Source: SZAS-103 sp038234715 (lineage in GTDB: Bacteria > Pseudomonadota > Gammaproteobacteria > Xanthomonadales > Xanthomonadaceae). Taken from it: DNA of 52,012 bases. Position 1 is the stretch's first letter. Each line of letters opens with the position of its first letter. Below are positions 34,064 through 41,754 of this stretch, in pieces. The stretch covers positions 1-52,012 of the forward strand of contig JBBQTD010000021.1 in the NCBI GenBank assembly GCA_038234715.1, read 5' to 3'. Under the pieces are notes generated by a model that did not search any database, had not been told where the DNA came from, and worked only from the letters and a program-made list of their open reading frames with translations. The translations under genes and the position numbers were made by a program.

Positions 34064-34909
34064 TTGCTTGCGACCCTGCTCCTCGTATTCCGTGAAGTCC
34101 TCGAAGCCGCGTTGGTCGTCGGCATCGTAGCGGCTGCGACGCGCGGCGTGGCCAGACGCGGGCGCTGGATCGGCGGCGGCATCTCACTCGGTGGCATGGG
34201 CGCAGTGATTGTTGCCCTGTGCGCTGGTCGCCTTGCAGATGCCATGAGTGGCTCCGGCCAGGAATGGTTCAACGCAACCGTGTTGCTTGCGGCTGTGGGC
34301 ATGATCGGCTGGCACGTGGTGTGGATGTCGAAGCACGGGCGGGAACTGGCGATACAGATGCAGGCGGTCGGTCGCGAGGTTACCTCGGGCAAACGCCCGA
34401 TGACGGCACTGATGACAATCGTCGCAATCGCGGTATTGCGCGAGGGTTCCGAGCTCGTCCTGTTCGGGTACGGGTTGTTCGCAAGTGGATCCTCGGTGCC
34501 ATCCATGGGTCTTGGCGCGTTGCTCGGCTTGCTGGCAGGGATCGGGCTGGGCGTTGCGATCTATCTGGGTTTGCTGCGGATCCCGATCCGCCATTTCTTC
34601 GGCGCGACAAATGGCTTGCTGGTGCTGCTCGCTGCGGGAATGGCCGGCAACGCCGCGGGATTCCTGGTCCAGGCCGACGTGCTGCACCAATGGACGGCGC
34701 CGCTCTGGAACACCGACTGGTTGCTCCGCGACGACTCGACGTTGGGACGGGCCTTGCATGTCCTGACCGGTTACACATCGCAGCCCAACGGCATGCAGTT
34801 GCTGTTCTACGTTGCGACGCTCGTGCTGCTGGTTGTCGGCATGCGCGTGGTCTCGATGGCCATGGCCATGCCGAATCGGGCCACGCAGCAACCGTCTGTT
34901 ACAACCTGA
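34064..34909 (+). CDS. FTR1-family iron permease (EfeU-like)
   Basis: The 281-residue inner-membrane protein has about seven hydrophobic helices. It carries the two REXXE iron motifs of the FTR1/EfeU family: FREVLEAALVVG in helix 1 and LREGSELVLFG in helix 4. AGGAGG (34051-34056) sits 7 bases before the TTG at 34064, which is therefore preferred over a TTG at 34058. The family imports ferric or ferrous iron, often with a cupredoxin-containing partner such as the one that follows 18 bases later. The usual EfeB peroxidase gene is not nearby. Confidence 0.9.
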   Translation: MLATLLLVFREVLEAALVVGIVAAATRGVARRGRWIGGGISLGGMGAVIVALCAGRLADAMSGSGQEWFNATVLLAAVGMIGWHVVWMSKHGRELAIQMQAVGREVTSGKRPMTALMTIVAIAVLREGSELVLFGYGLFASGSSVPSMGLGALLGLLAGIGLGVAIYLGLLRIPIRHFFGATNGLLVLLAAGMAGNAAGFLVQADVLHQWTAPLWNTDWLLRDDSTLGRALHVLTGYTSQPNGMQLLFYVATLVLLVVGMRVVSMAMAMPNRATQQPSVTT

Positions 34910-34927
34910 CTTCGAATCGATCTGGAA

Positions 34928-35257
34928 ATGTCCATGCGCCTCATCATGACTGCACTGCTTGCAGCCGTACCCATGACGGCGGGTGCAGCGGACGTGCCGG
35001 AATTCACGCTGACCATCCAGGACCACCATTTCAGCCCCGCGGAGATAACGATCCCGGCCGACACCAAGGTCAAGCTGATCGTCGTCAACAAGGACGCTAC
35101 GGCCGAGGAATTCGAGAGCCATGAGCTCAGTCGCGAAAAGGTCGTCGTTGGCAATGCAAGCATCAATGTCTATGTTGGTCCGTTGAAAGCGGGGCGTTAT
35201 CCGTATTTCGGGGATTTTCACCAGGACACTGCGCAGGGCGCGTTAATCGTGCGTTAG
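34928..35257 (+). CDS. Periplasmic cupredoxin-domain protein, FTR1 partner
   Basis: The 109-residue protein has a signal peptide (MRLIMTALLAAVPMTAGAA) and a single cupredoxin domain (TIQDHHFSPAEITIPADTKVKLIVVNKD). The conserved stretch EEFESHELSREKVV is typical of the cupredoxin part of EfeO-like iron-uptake proteins, whose Glu/Asp/His side chains bind metal. The end (YPYFGDFHQDTAQGALIV) lacks the classical Cys of blue copper proteins. It probably hands iron to, or oxidises it for, the FTR1 permease. It is co-transcribed with that permease. Confidence 0.87.
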   Translation: MSMRLIMTALLAAVPMTAGAADVPEFTLTIQDHHFSPAEITIPADTKVKLIVVNKDATAEEFESHELSREKVVVGNASINVYVGPLKAGRYPYFGDFHQDTAQGALIVR

Positions 35258-35396
35258 CGCGTCGCTGGTCGAACTCTCCAGTCGAGCGCTGAAGCGTCGC
35301 TGGTCGAGCTTCCCCGGCGCTCGACCTGAATTCCATGACCTCCGATTTCCCGGTCGCGTGCGGGACGGAGCCTGTATTGCCCTAAGAAAAGCCAGC

Positions 35397-36146
35397 ATGC
35401 CATCAGGCAACGCCCAATTGATCGCAATCTCCCGTGCCGCACTCGCTATCGGCTTCGTCCTTGCGGGCTCGGCGCTCGCAGGAGCAGCCGAGGTGGTGTA
35501 CCAGCCCATCGTCGAGAATGGCGAGAACGAGGTCGAAGTCCGCAACGGCTGGCGCATGTTCGATGGCAGGCATGAAGAGCACGCGAGCATCCTCGAGCTC
35601 GGTCGTGGCGTGAACGACCATTGGTTCACCGAATTCGAACTCGAGCAGTCCTTCGAGAACGGTGGCCCGAACCATCTCGAAGGGCTCGAATGGGAAAACA
35701 TCATCGCGTTGACCGAGCGCGGCAAGTATTGGATGGACCTGGGATTGTTCGCGGCCTACGAACACACCTTCTCGGTCAGTCCGGATACGTTGCGCGTTGG
35801 ACCGATGTTCATGAAGGACATCGGCCCGGTCACTGCGAACGTGAACCTGCTGTTCAAGCGTGAGTTCGGCAGGGCCGCTTCGCACGACACCGGCCTTGGC
35901 TACACGTGGCAGGCGCGCTGGCACGGACATGAAGCTCTGGAATGGGGCGCTCAGGGCTTTGGCGAGCTGGGTAGACTCGGCCACCTTGGTCAGGAACAGA
36001 GCCATATCGCGGGCCCCGCGATTTTCGGCATCAAGCGCCTGGGCAACGGCAGCAAAATCGCATGGAACGCAGCGGTGCTTGGCGGACTGGACAAGAACGC
36101 ACCGAACGTGACGATTCGCACGCAGGTGGAAATCGAGATGCACTGA
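35397..36146 (+). CDS. Predicted envelope protein of the iron module (beta-rich)
   Basis: The 249-residue protein has a signal peptide (LIAISRAALAIGFVLAGSALAGAAE). The mature sequence alternates hydrophobic and polar residues in many short strands with frequent aromatic residues and Gly/Asn turns (WFTEFELEQSFENGG, GKYWMDLGLFAAYEHTFS, LGYTWQARWHGHEALEWGAQGFGELG), and ends in VTIRTQVEIEMH. This fits a small outer-membrane barrel or similar beta structure. No family is recognised with certainty. It follows the cupredoxin gene by 140 bases on the same strand and may be the outer part of the same uptake route. Confidence 0.7.
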   Translation: MPSGNAQLIAISRAALAIGFVLAGSALAGAAEVVYQPIVENGENEVEVRNGWRMFDGRHEEHASILELGRGVNDHWFTEFELEQSFENGGPNHLEGLEWENIIALTERGKYWMDLGLFAAYEHTFSVSPDTLRVGPMFMKDIGPVTANVNLLFKREFGRAASHDTGLGYTWQARWHGHEALEWGAQGFGELGRLGHLGQEQSHIAGPAIFGIKRLGNGSKIAWNAAVLGGLDKNAPNVTIRTQVEIEMH

Positions 36147-36223
36147 CGCGAGCGGGGGTGACTTCGGCAAACAAGTCCGGGTCTATTCCCTTCGATCCCA
36201 TTGCAGGATCGCCGGATCCTGAA

Positions 36224-37831
36224 TTACATGCGGAACACGCCGAACTCGGCTTTTTCGATGGGGGCATTCATCGACGCCGACAACGCGAGTCCGAGCACGC
36301 GACGCGTGTCGGCAGGGTCGATGATCCCGTCGTCCCAAAGCCGCGCACTTGCGTAGTAGGGATGTCCCTGGCGTTCGTACTGATCGCGGATCGGCGACTT
36401 GAACGCTTCTTCCTCGTCTGCGCTCCACGTCTTGCCCGCGGCTTCGATGCCATCGCGCCTCACCGTCGCCAGGACCGAAGCGGCTTGTTCGCCACCCATC
36501 ACGCTGATGCGGGCATTCGGCCACATCCACAGGAAACGCGGCTGGTAACCGCGGCCGCACATTGCATAGTTTCCCGCGCCAAAGCTGCCGCCGATCACGA
36601 CCGTGAACTTCGGCACGGTCGAACATGCGACAGCAGTGACCATTTTCGCGCCATCTTTCGCGATGCCTGCGTTCTCGTATTTCCTTCCGACCATGAAGCC
36701 AGTGATGTTCTGCAGGAATACCAGCGGGATCCCGCGCTGGTTGCACAGCTCGATAAAATGCGCGCCCTTGAGCGCGGACTCGGCGAACAGGATGCCGTTG
36801 TTCGCGACGATCCCGACCGGATAGCCATGGATATGCGCGAAGCCGGTGATCAGGGTCTTCGCATAGCGCGCCTTGAACTCCTGGAACTCGGAACTGTCGA
36901 CGATGCGTGCGATCACCTCGCGCACCTCGAACGGTTTGCGCGTGTCCCTGGGCACGATGCCGTAGATCTCTTCGGCCGGGTACAAGGGCTCGCGGGGTTC
37001 ACGCACCGCCACCGGCAACTTCTTGCTGCGATTGAAATGAGCCACGATGCCTCGCGCGATTTCCAGTGCATGCGCATCGTTTTCGGCGAAGTGATCGGCG
37101 ACTCCCGAGACGCTGGTATGCACGTCTGCGCCGCCGAGCGACTCGGCATCGACCACTTCGCCCGTCGCGGCTTTCACCAATGGCGGGCCACCGAGGAAGA
37201 TCGTGCCCTGTTCCTTGACGATGATCGATTCGTCGCACATCGCCGGGACGTACGCCCCACCCGCCGTGCAGCTGCCCATGACGACGGCGACCTGGGGAAT
37301 GTTTGCGGCGGACAGTTGCGCCTGGTTGTAGAAAATCCGGCCGAAGTGCTCCTTGTCGGGAAATACTTCGTCCTGCAGCGGCAGGAATGCACCGCCCGAA
37401 TCGACCAGATAGATGCACGCGAGATTGTTCTCGCGGGCGATCTCCTGCGCGCGCAGGTGTTTTTTCACGGTAATGGGGAAATAGGTGCCGCCCTTGACGG
37501 TCGCGTCGTTGGCGACGACCACGATTTCCTGTCCGTGAATGCGACCGATTCCAGTCACGATGCCGGCGCCAGGCGCCTGGCCTTCGTACATGCCATGCGC
37601 GGCAAGCGGCGAGAATTCCAGGAAAGGCGAACCTGGATCGAGCAGTGCTGCGATGCGATCGCGCGGCAAGAGCTTGTCGCGTTGGAGGTGTTTCTGCCGC
37701 GCCTTGTCCCCGCCGCCCAATGCGACTTCCGCGAGCCTGGCGTCGAGGTCGGCGATAAGCGATTGCAAAGCGTCGCGGTTCTGCTGGTGATCCGCCGAAC
37801 GGGGATCGATCTGGGTGGTCAGAACAGTCAT
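36224..37831 (-). CDS. Methylcrotonoyl-CoA carboxylase, carboxyltransferase (beta) subunit
   Basis: The 535-residue carboxyltransferase transfers CO2 from biotin on the alpha subunit to 3-methylcrotonyl-CoA. Typical MCC-beta features are ARQKHLQRDKLLPRDRIAALLDPGSPFLEFS, GIVTGIGRIHG, FLPLQDEVFPDKEHFGRIFYNQA, GSCTAGGAYVPAMCDE and FLQNITGFMVG. The C-terminal half carries the second crotonase fold (GGSFGAGNYAMCGRGYQPRFLW). The ATG at 37831 gives the family start MTVLTTQIDPRS. It corresponds to LiuB. It is separated from the alpha subunit by the opposite-strand iron module. Confidence 0.95.
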   Translation of the reverse strand: MTVLTTQIDPRSADHQQNRDALQSLIADLDARLAEVALGGGDKARQKHLQRDKLLPRDRIAALLDPGSPFLEFSPLAAHGMYEGQAPGAGIVTGIGRIHGQEIVVVANDATVKGGTYFPITVKKHLRAQEIARENNLACIYLVDSGGAFLPLQDEVFPDKEHFGRIFYNQAQLSAANIPQVAVVMGSCTAGGAYVPAMCDESIIVKEQGTIFLGGPPLVKAATGEVVDAESLGGADVHTSVSGVADHFAENDAHALEIARGIVAHFNRSKKLPVAVREPREPLYPAEEIYGIVPRDTRKPFEVREVIARIVDSSEFQEFKARYAKTLITGFAHIHGYPVGIVANNGILFAESALKGAHFIELCNQRGIPLVFLQNITGFMVGRKYENAGIAKDGAKMVTAVACSTVPKFTVVIGGSFGAGNYAMCGRGYQPRFLWMWPNARISVMGGEQAASVLATVRRDGIEAAGKTWSADEEEAFKSPIRDQYERQGHPYYASARLWDDGIIDPADTRRVLGLALSASMNAPIEKAEFGVFRM

Positions 37832-37879
37832 GCACGGCACTCGCGGAGGAAGTATGTCGCGACGCGTCCATTCCTGAAA

Positions 37880-37908
37880 CGGACGCGCCATTGTCGTTGG
37901 CGCGTCCG
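37880..37908. terminator. 11-bp perfect hairpin between mccB and lipoprotein gene
   Basis: CGGACGCGCCA (37880-37890) pairs with TGGCGCGTCCG (37898-37908). On the minus strand the stem is followed by TTTC. It probably ends the transcript of the alanine-rich lipoprotein gene, so mccB would need its own promoter. Confidence 0.5.
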
Positions 37909-37936
37909 AAGATTACGCGATTATGCGAGGTTGGGC

Positions 37937-38338
37937 TCAGTGCGCAGGCGAGCTGTTGTCGTCGTCATGCAACTTCTGCTTCGCAGCGTCGACTCCGGCC
38001 CTGGTTGCGTCAGCCGCCTTTACCGCCCCTTTCTTCACGTTGGCTGCAGCTTCGTCCGTGGCTGCGGCAGCCTTGTCGCCAGCTACCTTTGCTTTTGCGG
38101 CAAGTTCGTCCGCAGTTGCGGTGGCCGCACCGCCTACCGCGGTAGCCGCATCGGAAACGGCGGAGCCTGCACTGTCGCGCGCTTGCTGAGCCTGGGCAGC
38201 TGCGGTATCTGCGGCGGGCTGGGCAGCAGCGGCCGCGTTGTTCGCGGCGGCCGCGTCGTTCTTGTTCTCATCAGCGTCATGGCAGCCAGCCACACAAGCT
38301 GCGATCAGCAAGGCTGTGATAGTCGTTCTGGCATTCAT
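37937..38338 (-). CDS. Alanine-rich lipoprotein
   Basis: The 133-residue product has a lipoprotein signal (MNARTTITALLIAACVAGC, Cys19). The mature chain is over a third alanine, with Asp/Lys/Gln at regular spacing (AAANNAAAAAQPAADTAAAQ; DELAAKAKVAGDKAAAATDE), suggesting a long alanine-zipper coiled coil like Lpp or OprI, and it ends in HDDDNSSPAH. The ATG at 38338 is chosen because the lipobox then sits at the right distance; 13 extra upstream codons have no support. Such proteins often tether or space the outer membrane. It resembles the next gene (38564) in composition. Confidence 0.75.
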   Translation of the reverse strand: MNARTTITALLIAACVAGCHDADENKNDAAAANNAAAAAQPAADTAAAQAQQARDSAGSAVSDAATAVGGAATATADELAAKAKVAGDKAAAATDEAAANVKKGAVKAADATRAGVDAAKQKLHDDDNSSPAH

Positions 38339-38434
38339 TCCAATCCCTCCATGGTTGTGGAGGAACCAAGCTAGCACGCTCCCACGCGCGACTCACCCCA
38401 GCAATCGTTCCGGTGTAAACCACGATTCAGCTAA

Positions 38435-38477
38435 GGATGGTCTGAACAATTCCAGGACGGACTCGTTCAGACCATCC
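38435..38477. repeat. 43-bp palindromic element (GGATGGTCTGAAC)
   Basis: GGATGGTCTGAAC (38435-38447) and GTTCAGACCATCC (38465-38477) are perfect 13-bp inverted repeats around a 17-base centre. The ends resemble the GGAAGGTCTGAATAAGT sequence at the putative IS5-type end at 51877. CTAA, a YTAR-type target, precedes the left end. It may be a miniature element or a solo palindrome. Confidence 0.5.
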
Positions 38478-38496
38478 CAAGCGCATGGGTCCACTA

Positions 38497-38532
38497 AAGA
38501 AAAAGGGCGTGCCGAAGCACGCCCTTTCCGAT
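38497..38532 (-). terminator. Rho-independent terminator of the alanine-rich lipoprotein gene
   Basis: Read on the minus strand, AAAGGGCGTGC-TTCG-GCACGCCCTTTTTC forms a stable GC-rich stem with a TTCG tetraloop and a T-run. It lies about 35 bases after the stop codon at 38564. Confidence 0.85.
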
Positions 38533-38563
38533 GCGTTCCGCCATCAGACGGCAGGATCGAACC

Positions 38564-38977
38564 TTACTTCTTGGCAGCATCCTTCGCGTCGTTTGCAGCT
38601 TCCTTTGCGTCCTTCTTCGCGTCCTTGGCGGTGTCGGCCGCCATTTTCGCGGTGTCGGCGGCGTTGGAAGCAGCCATCGAATCCGAAGCGCTGGAAGCGG
38701 CCATCGCAGCTGCGTTGTTCGCAGACGAAGCGGCGTCCTTGGCAGTGCTGGCGGCGTTGGCGGCGGCATCGGCGGCGACCGAAGCAGCGTCGGCGGCCGG
38801 GGCGCCGGTGGCGGCGGCGGTGCTGGCAGCCATGGCGGCGTCATTCGCAGCGGAGCTGGCGGCGTTGGCGGCGGCATTGGCGTCAGCGGCGGCGTCCTTG
38901 GCTTGGTCGGCGTTCGAGCCGCAAGCGGCCAGAGTCAGGCCAAGAGCCATGGCGAGCAGGGTCTTGTTGATGGACAT
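38564..38977 (-). CDS. Alanine-rich lipoprotein (alanine-zipper type)
   Basis: The 137-residue product has a lipoprotein signal (NKTLLAMALGLTLAACGS; lipobox LAAC). The mature part is mostly A/S/D/K in heptad-like spacing (KDAAADANAAANAASSAANDAAM…) ending in a KDA-rich tail (TAKDAKKDAKEAANDAKDAAKK). This predicts one long helix, as in Lpp/OprI trimers, although alanine replaces leucine. The ATG at 38977 (MSINKTLL) is preferred over one two codons earlier. It has its own strong terminator. With 37937-38338 it forms a pair of similar lipoproteins between the thiolase and mccB. Confidence 0.78.
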   Translation of the reverse strand: MSINKTLLAMALGLTLAACGSNADQAKDAAADANAAANAASSAANDAAMAASTAAATGAPAADAASVAADAAANAASTAKDAASSANNAAAMAASSASDSMAASNAADTAKMAADTAKDAKKDAKEAANDAKDAAKK

Positions 38978-39100
38978 GTGCACTTCCTCGTTTAATTATG
39001 GGGTGTTATTTTGAAAGCTTGGGCACGCGCGCAGCGCGCACGTCCCTACATGATCGCATGTTGCGTTGATGTGTCAACCCGACGGGGCGACGGGTGTAAC

Positions 39101-40282
39101 TCATTGTTCAGGAATCTCGACTGCAATCGCGGTCGCTTCGCCACCGCCGATGCACAGCGCTGCCACGCCGCGACGCAAACCGCGCAGGCGCAATGCGTTG
39201 ATCAGCGTGACCACGAGGCGCGCGCCAGTTGCGCCGATCGGGTGGCCCATCGCAGTGGCCCCACCGTTCACGTTCAGCTTCTCGTGCGGGATGCCGAGGT
39301 CCTTGATGGGGGCCATCGCCACGACGGCGAATGCCTCGTTCACTTCGAACAGGTCCACGTCGGCAATCGTCCAGCCGACCTTCTCCAGCAGGGTCTTGAT
39401 CGCACTGACCGGCGCAGTTGTGAACCATTCGGGTTCCTGCGCGTGCGTGGCGTGGCCGACGATGCGTGCAAGCGGCTTGAGGCCGCGCTTGTCCGCCTCA
39501 TCCTGGCTGATCAGGATCGTCGCCGCCGCACCGTCGGAAATACTCGACGAGCTTGCCGCCGTGACGGTACCGTCCTTGCGAAACGCACCTTTCAGGGTCG
39601 GGATCTTGGCGATATCAGACTTCCCCGGCTGTTCGTCGGTCGCAAACTCCAGGTCGCCCTTGCGAGTGCTGACCTTGACCGGGACGATTTCATCAGCGAA
39701 TGCGCCAGACGCGATCGCGGCCTGGGCGCGCCTGACTGATTCGATCGCGAATGCGTCCTGCGCTTCGCGCGTAAAACCATATTTGTCGGCGGTCGCCTCG
39801 GCGAAAACGCCCATCGACAGGCCGTCGTATGGATTGGTCAGCCCATCCCAAGCCATGTGGTCGAGCATTTCGGCGCTGCCATAGCGGATGCCGGTGCGCG
39901 AACCCTTGAGCAGGTGTGGCGCATTGGTCATCGATTCCATGCCGCCGGCGACGACCACCGCGGCCGATCCAGCCTTGATCATGTCGTGCCCGAGCATGAT
40001 TGCTTTCATGCCCGAGCCGCAGACCTTGTTGAGGGTCGTGCAAGCCGCCGACTTCGATATGCCGGCGCCAATCGCAGCCTGGCGTGCGGGCGCCTGACCG
40101 AGGCCGGCGGGCAACACGCAGCCCATCAGCACTTCGCTGACGTCTGCCGCGGCGATGCCGGATTGCGCCAACGCCGCACTGATCGCCGTGGCGCCAAGGG
40201 TCGTGGTCGGGACGCCGGTGAACTGGCCGAGGAAGGAACCGATGGCGGTGCGCTTGGCACCGACGATTACCACGTGCGTCAT
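39101..40282 (-). CDS. Acetyl-CoA C-acetyltransferase (thiolase)
   Basis: This 393-residue thiolase II-type enzyme splits acetoacetyl-CoA to two acetyl-CoA or works in reverse. The catalytic residues are visible: Cys in TTLNKVCGSGMKAIM, His in NGGATAMGHPIGATGARLV and Cys in AALCIGGGEATAIAVE. Placed between isovaleryl-CoA dehydrogenase and mccB, it would process the acetoacetate arm of leucine catabolism once activated, or the isoleucine product 2-methylacetoacetyl-CoA. It lies 180 bases from the dehydrogenase, so it may have its own promoter. Confidence 0.93.
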   Translation of the reverse strand: MTHVVIVGAKRTAIGSFLGQFTGVPTTTLGATAISAALAQSGIAAADVSEVLMGCVLPAGLGQAPARQAAIGAGISKSAACTTLNKVCGSGMKAIMLGHDMIKAGSAAVVVAGGMESMTNAPHLLKGSRTGIRYGSAEMLDHMAWDGLTNPYDGLSMGVFAEATADKYGFTREAQDAFAIESVRRAQAAIASGAFADEIVPVKVSTRKGDLEFATDEQPGKSDIAKIPTLKGAFRKDGTVTAASSSSISDGAAATILISQDEADKRGLKPLARIVGHATHAQEPEWFTTAPVSAIKTLLEKVGWTIADVDLFEVNEAFAVVAMAPIKDLGIPHEKLNVNGGATAMGHPIGATGARLVVTLINALRLRGLRRGVAALCIGGGEATAIAVEIPEQ

Positions 40283-40462
40283 GGAGATGCTCCGGGCAGG
40301 GCGATCGGCACGGTAGCCGATGCGCGGTTATGGAAACACGTCATCATACGGCTGATTGTTGCAGTGCGGCAAATGGCGCGGAGCCCGCAACCGTCGTTGT
40401 CGAACAACGGGCGGGTCACCTTCGATATGTGGCAATCGATGCCGCAATCAAGTCGATTGAGG

Positions 40463-41620
40463 TTAATCCTTGTCGTGGAACAGCTCGCGGCCGATCAGCA
40501 TGCGACGGATTTCATTCGTCCCGGCCCCGATCGCATACAGCTTGGCGTCGCGCAGGATCCGTCCGGTGGGATATTCGTTGATATAGCCATTGCCGCCGAG
40601 CGCCTGGATGCCTTCGAGCGCCACCTGCACGGCCGACTCGGACGCGTGCAGCAAGCACGAAGCCGCATCCACCCGCGACCGATGGCCCGCATCGAAATCG
40701 CGCGCAACCTGGTACGCGAATGCGCGCGATGACTGCAGTGCCGTGTACATGTCGGCGATCTTGGCCTGCATGATGCCGAACGTCCCGATCGCGACGTCGA
40801 ACTGCTTGCGCTCGCGGATGTACGGAAGGGCGGCGTCAAGGGCGGCCTGCATCAGCCCCAACGGTCCGCCGGTCAGCACCAGTCGCTCGGTGTTCAAGCC
40901 GGACATCAACACCTTCACTCCGTGATGGACCTCGCCGAGCACGTTCGCTGCGGGAATCGCGCAATCCACGAACACCAGCTCGCAGGTATTCGACCCGCGC
41001 ATCCCGAACTTGTCGAGTTTCTGCGCGGTGCTGAAACCGGGCATGCCGCGCTCCACGATGAACGCCGTCATGCATTTGCTGCCGGCTTGCTTGCCCGCGG
41101 TGCGCATGTACACCACCAGCACGTCGGCCTCGGGGCCGTTGGTGATCCACATCTTGCTGCCGTTCGCGATCCAGTGATCGCCATGCAGTTGCGCGCGGCA
41201 TTGCATCGAGCCGACGACGTCGGACCCTGCACCCGGCTCGCTCATCGCGAGCGCGCCTTTCCACTCGCCCGTGCACAACTTCGGAAGATACTTCTCGCGC
41301 TGCGCGTGGCTGCCGTTGTGGTAGAGGTTCTGCACGCACAGGTTCGAGTGCGCGCCGTAGCTCAGGCCTACCGAACCCGAAGCGCGGGAGATTTCCTCCA
41401 TCGCCACCAGGTGGGCGAGGAAACCCATGTCCGAACCGCCGAACTCGCCCGGGATCGCAATGCCGAGCAGGCCCATCGCGCCTAGCTTTTCCCACAGGTC
41501 GGTCGGGAATACATTGTCGTGGTCGATCTGTTCCGCACGCGGCGCGATTTCCGCCTCCGCGAATCGACGCACCGCGTCGCGCAGTGCATCGATGTCTTCG
41601 CCGAGCGGAAAAGTGCGCAT
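40463..41620 (-). CDS. Isovaleryl-CoA dehydrogenase
   Basis: This 385-residue acyl-CoA dehydrogenase oxidises isovaleryl-CoA to 3-methylcrotonyl-CoA with FAD. The N-terminal FAD region (GAMGLLGIAIPGEFGGSDMG), the beta domain (ALAMSEPGAGSDVVGS) and the C-terminal QALGGNGYINEYPTGRILRDAKLYAIGAGTNEI are intact. The catalytic base Glu lies in GLNTERLVLTGGPLGLMQ (Glu245), the position that marks IVD rather than other acyl-CoA dehydrogenases. The ATG at 41620 is preferred to an upstream start at 41692. It corresponds to LiuA. A 28-bp palindrome lies 25 bases upstream. Confidence 0.95.
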   Translation of the reverse strand: MRTFPLGEDIDALRDAVRRFAEAEIAPRAEQIDHDNVFPTDLWEKLGAMGLLGIAIPGEFGGSDMGFLAHLVAMEEISRASGSVGLSYGAHSNLCVQNLYHNGSHAQREKYLPKLCTGEWKGALAMSEPGAGSDVVGSMQCRAQLHGDHWIANGSKMWITNGPEADVLVVYMRTAGKQAGSKCMTAFIVERGMPGFSTAQKLDKFGMRGSNTCELVFVDCAIPAANVLGEVHHGVKVLMSGLNTERLVLTGGPLGLMQAALDAALPYIRERKQFDVAIGTFGIMQAKIADMYTALQSSRAFAYQVARDFDAGHRSRVDAASCLLHASESAVQVALEGIQALGGNGYINEYPTGRILRDAKLYAIGAGTNEIRRMLIGRELFHDKD

Positions 41621-41644
41621 GAGTTCAGTCCTGAGCGGGGGATG

Positions 41645-41672
41645 CAAATCGAGCAATTCATTGTTCGATTTG
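41645..41672. promoter_or_regulatory. 28-bp palindrome upstream of isovaleryl-CoA dehydrogenase
   Basis: CAAATCGA (41645-41652) and TCGATTTG (41665-41672) frame an inner symmetric CAAT/ATTG, so 12 of 14 base pairs match. It sits just upstream of the dehydrogenase start in a 134-base spacer and lacks a T-run on either side. This fits an operator for a dimeric regulator (TetR- or MerR-like) better than a terminator. No regulator gene is nearby. Confidence 0.45.
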
Positions 41673-41709
41673 TCGGAGCCGGGTCTGGGCATGAACCGGA
41701 CTCGGCAAG

Positions 41710-41740
41710 TCGAAGAAGGGCAGGAAAGCCCTTGCTTCGA
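41710..41740 (-). terminator. Possible terminator of the leucine dehydrogenase gene
   Basis: TCGAAGAAGGGC (41710-41721) and GCCCTTGCTTCGA (41728-41740) form a 12-bp stem with one bulge and a 6-base loop, 15 bases past the dehydrogenase stop. The T-run is weak, so efficiency is uncertain. Confidence 0.45.
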
Positions 41741-41754
41741 CCATCAGAAAACCT

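Noticed and set aside
36062..38374. A 770-codon plus-strand open frame
   Set aside because: It spans the antisense of carboxylase beta and of the lipoprotein gene and shows His/Arg-rich shadow composition.
39049..39077. Promoter with TTGACA before the alanine-rich lipoprotein gene
   Set aside because: The -35 is perfect on the minus strand, but no acceptable -10 lies at 16-18 bases, so it was not listed.
40283..40462. Extra small gene between thiolase and isovaleryl-CoA dehydrogenase
   Set aside because: The open frames here have no ribosome site or protein-like pattern.
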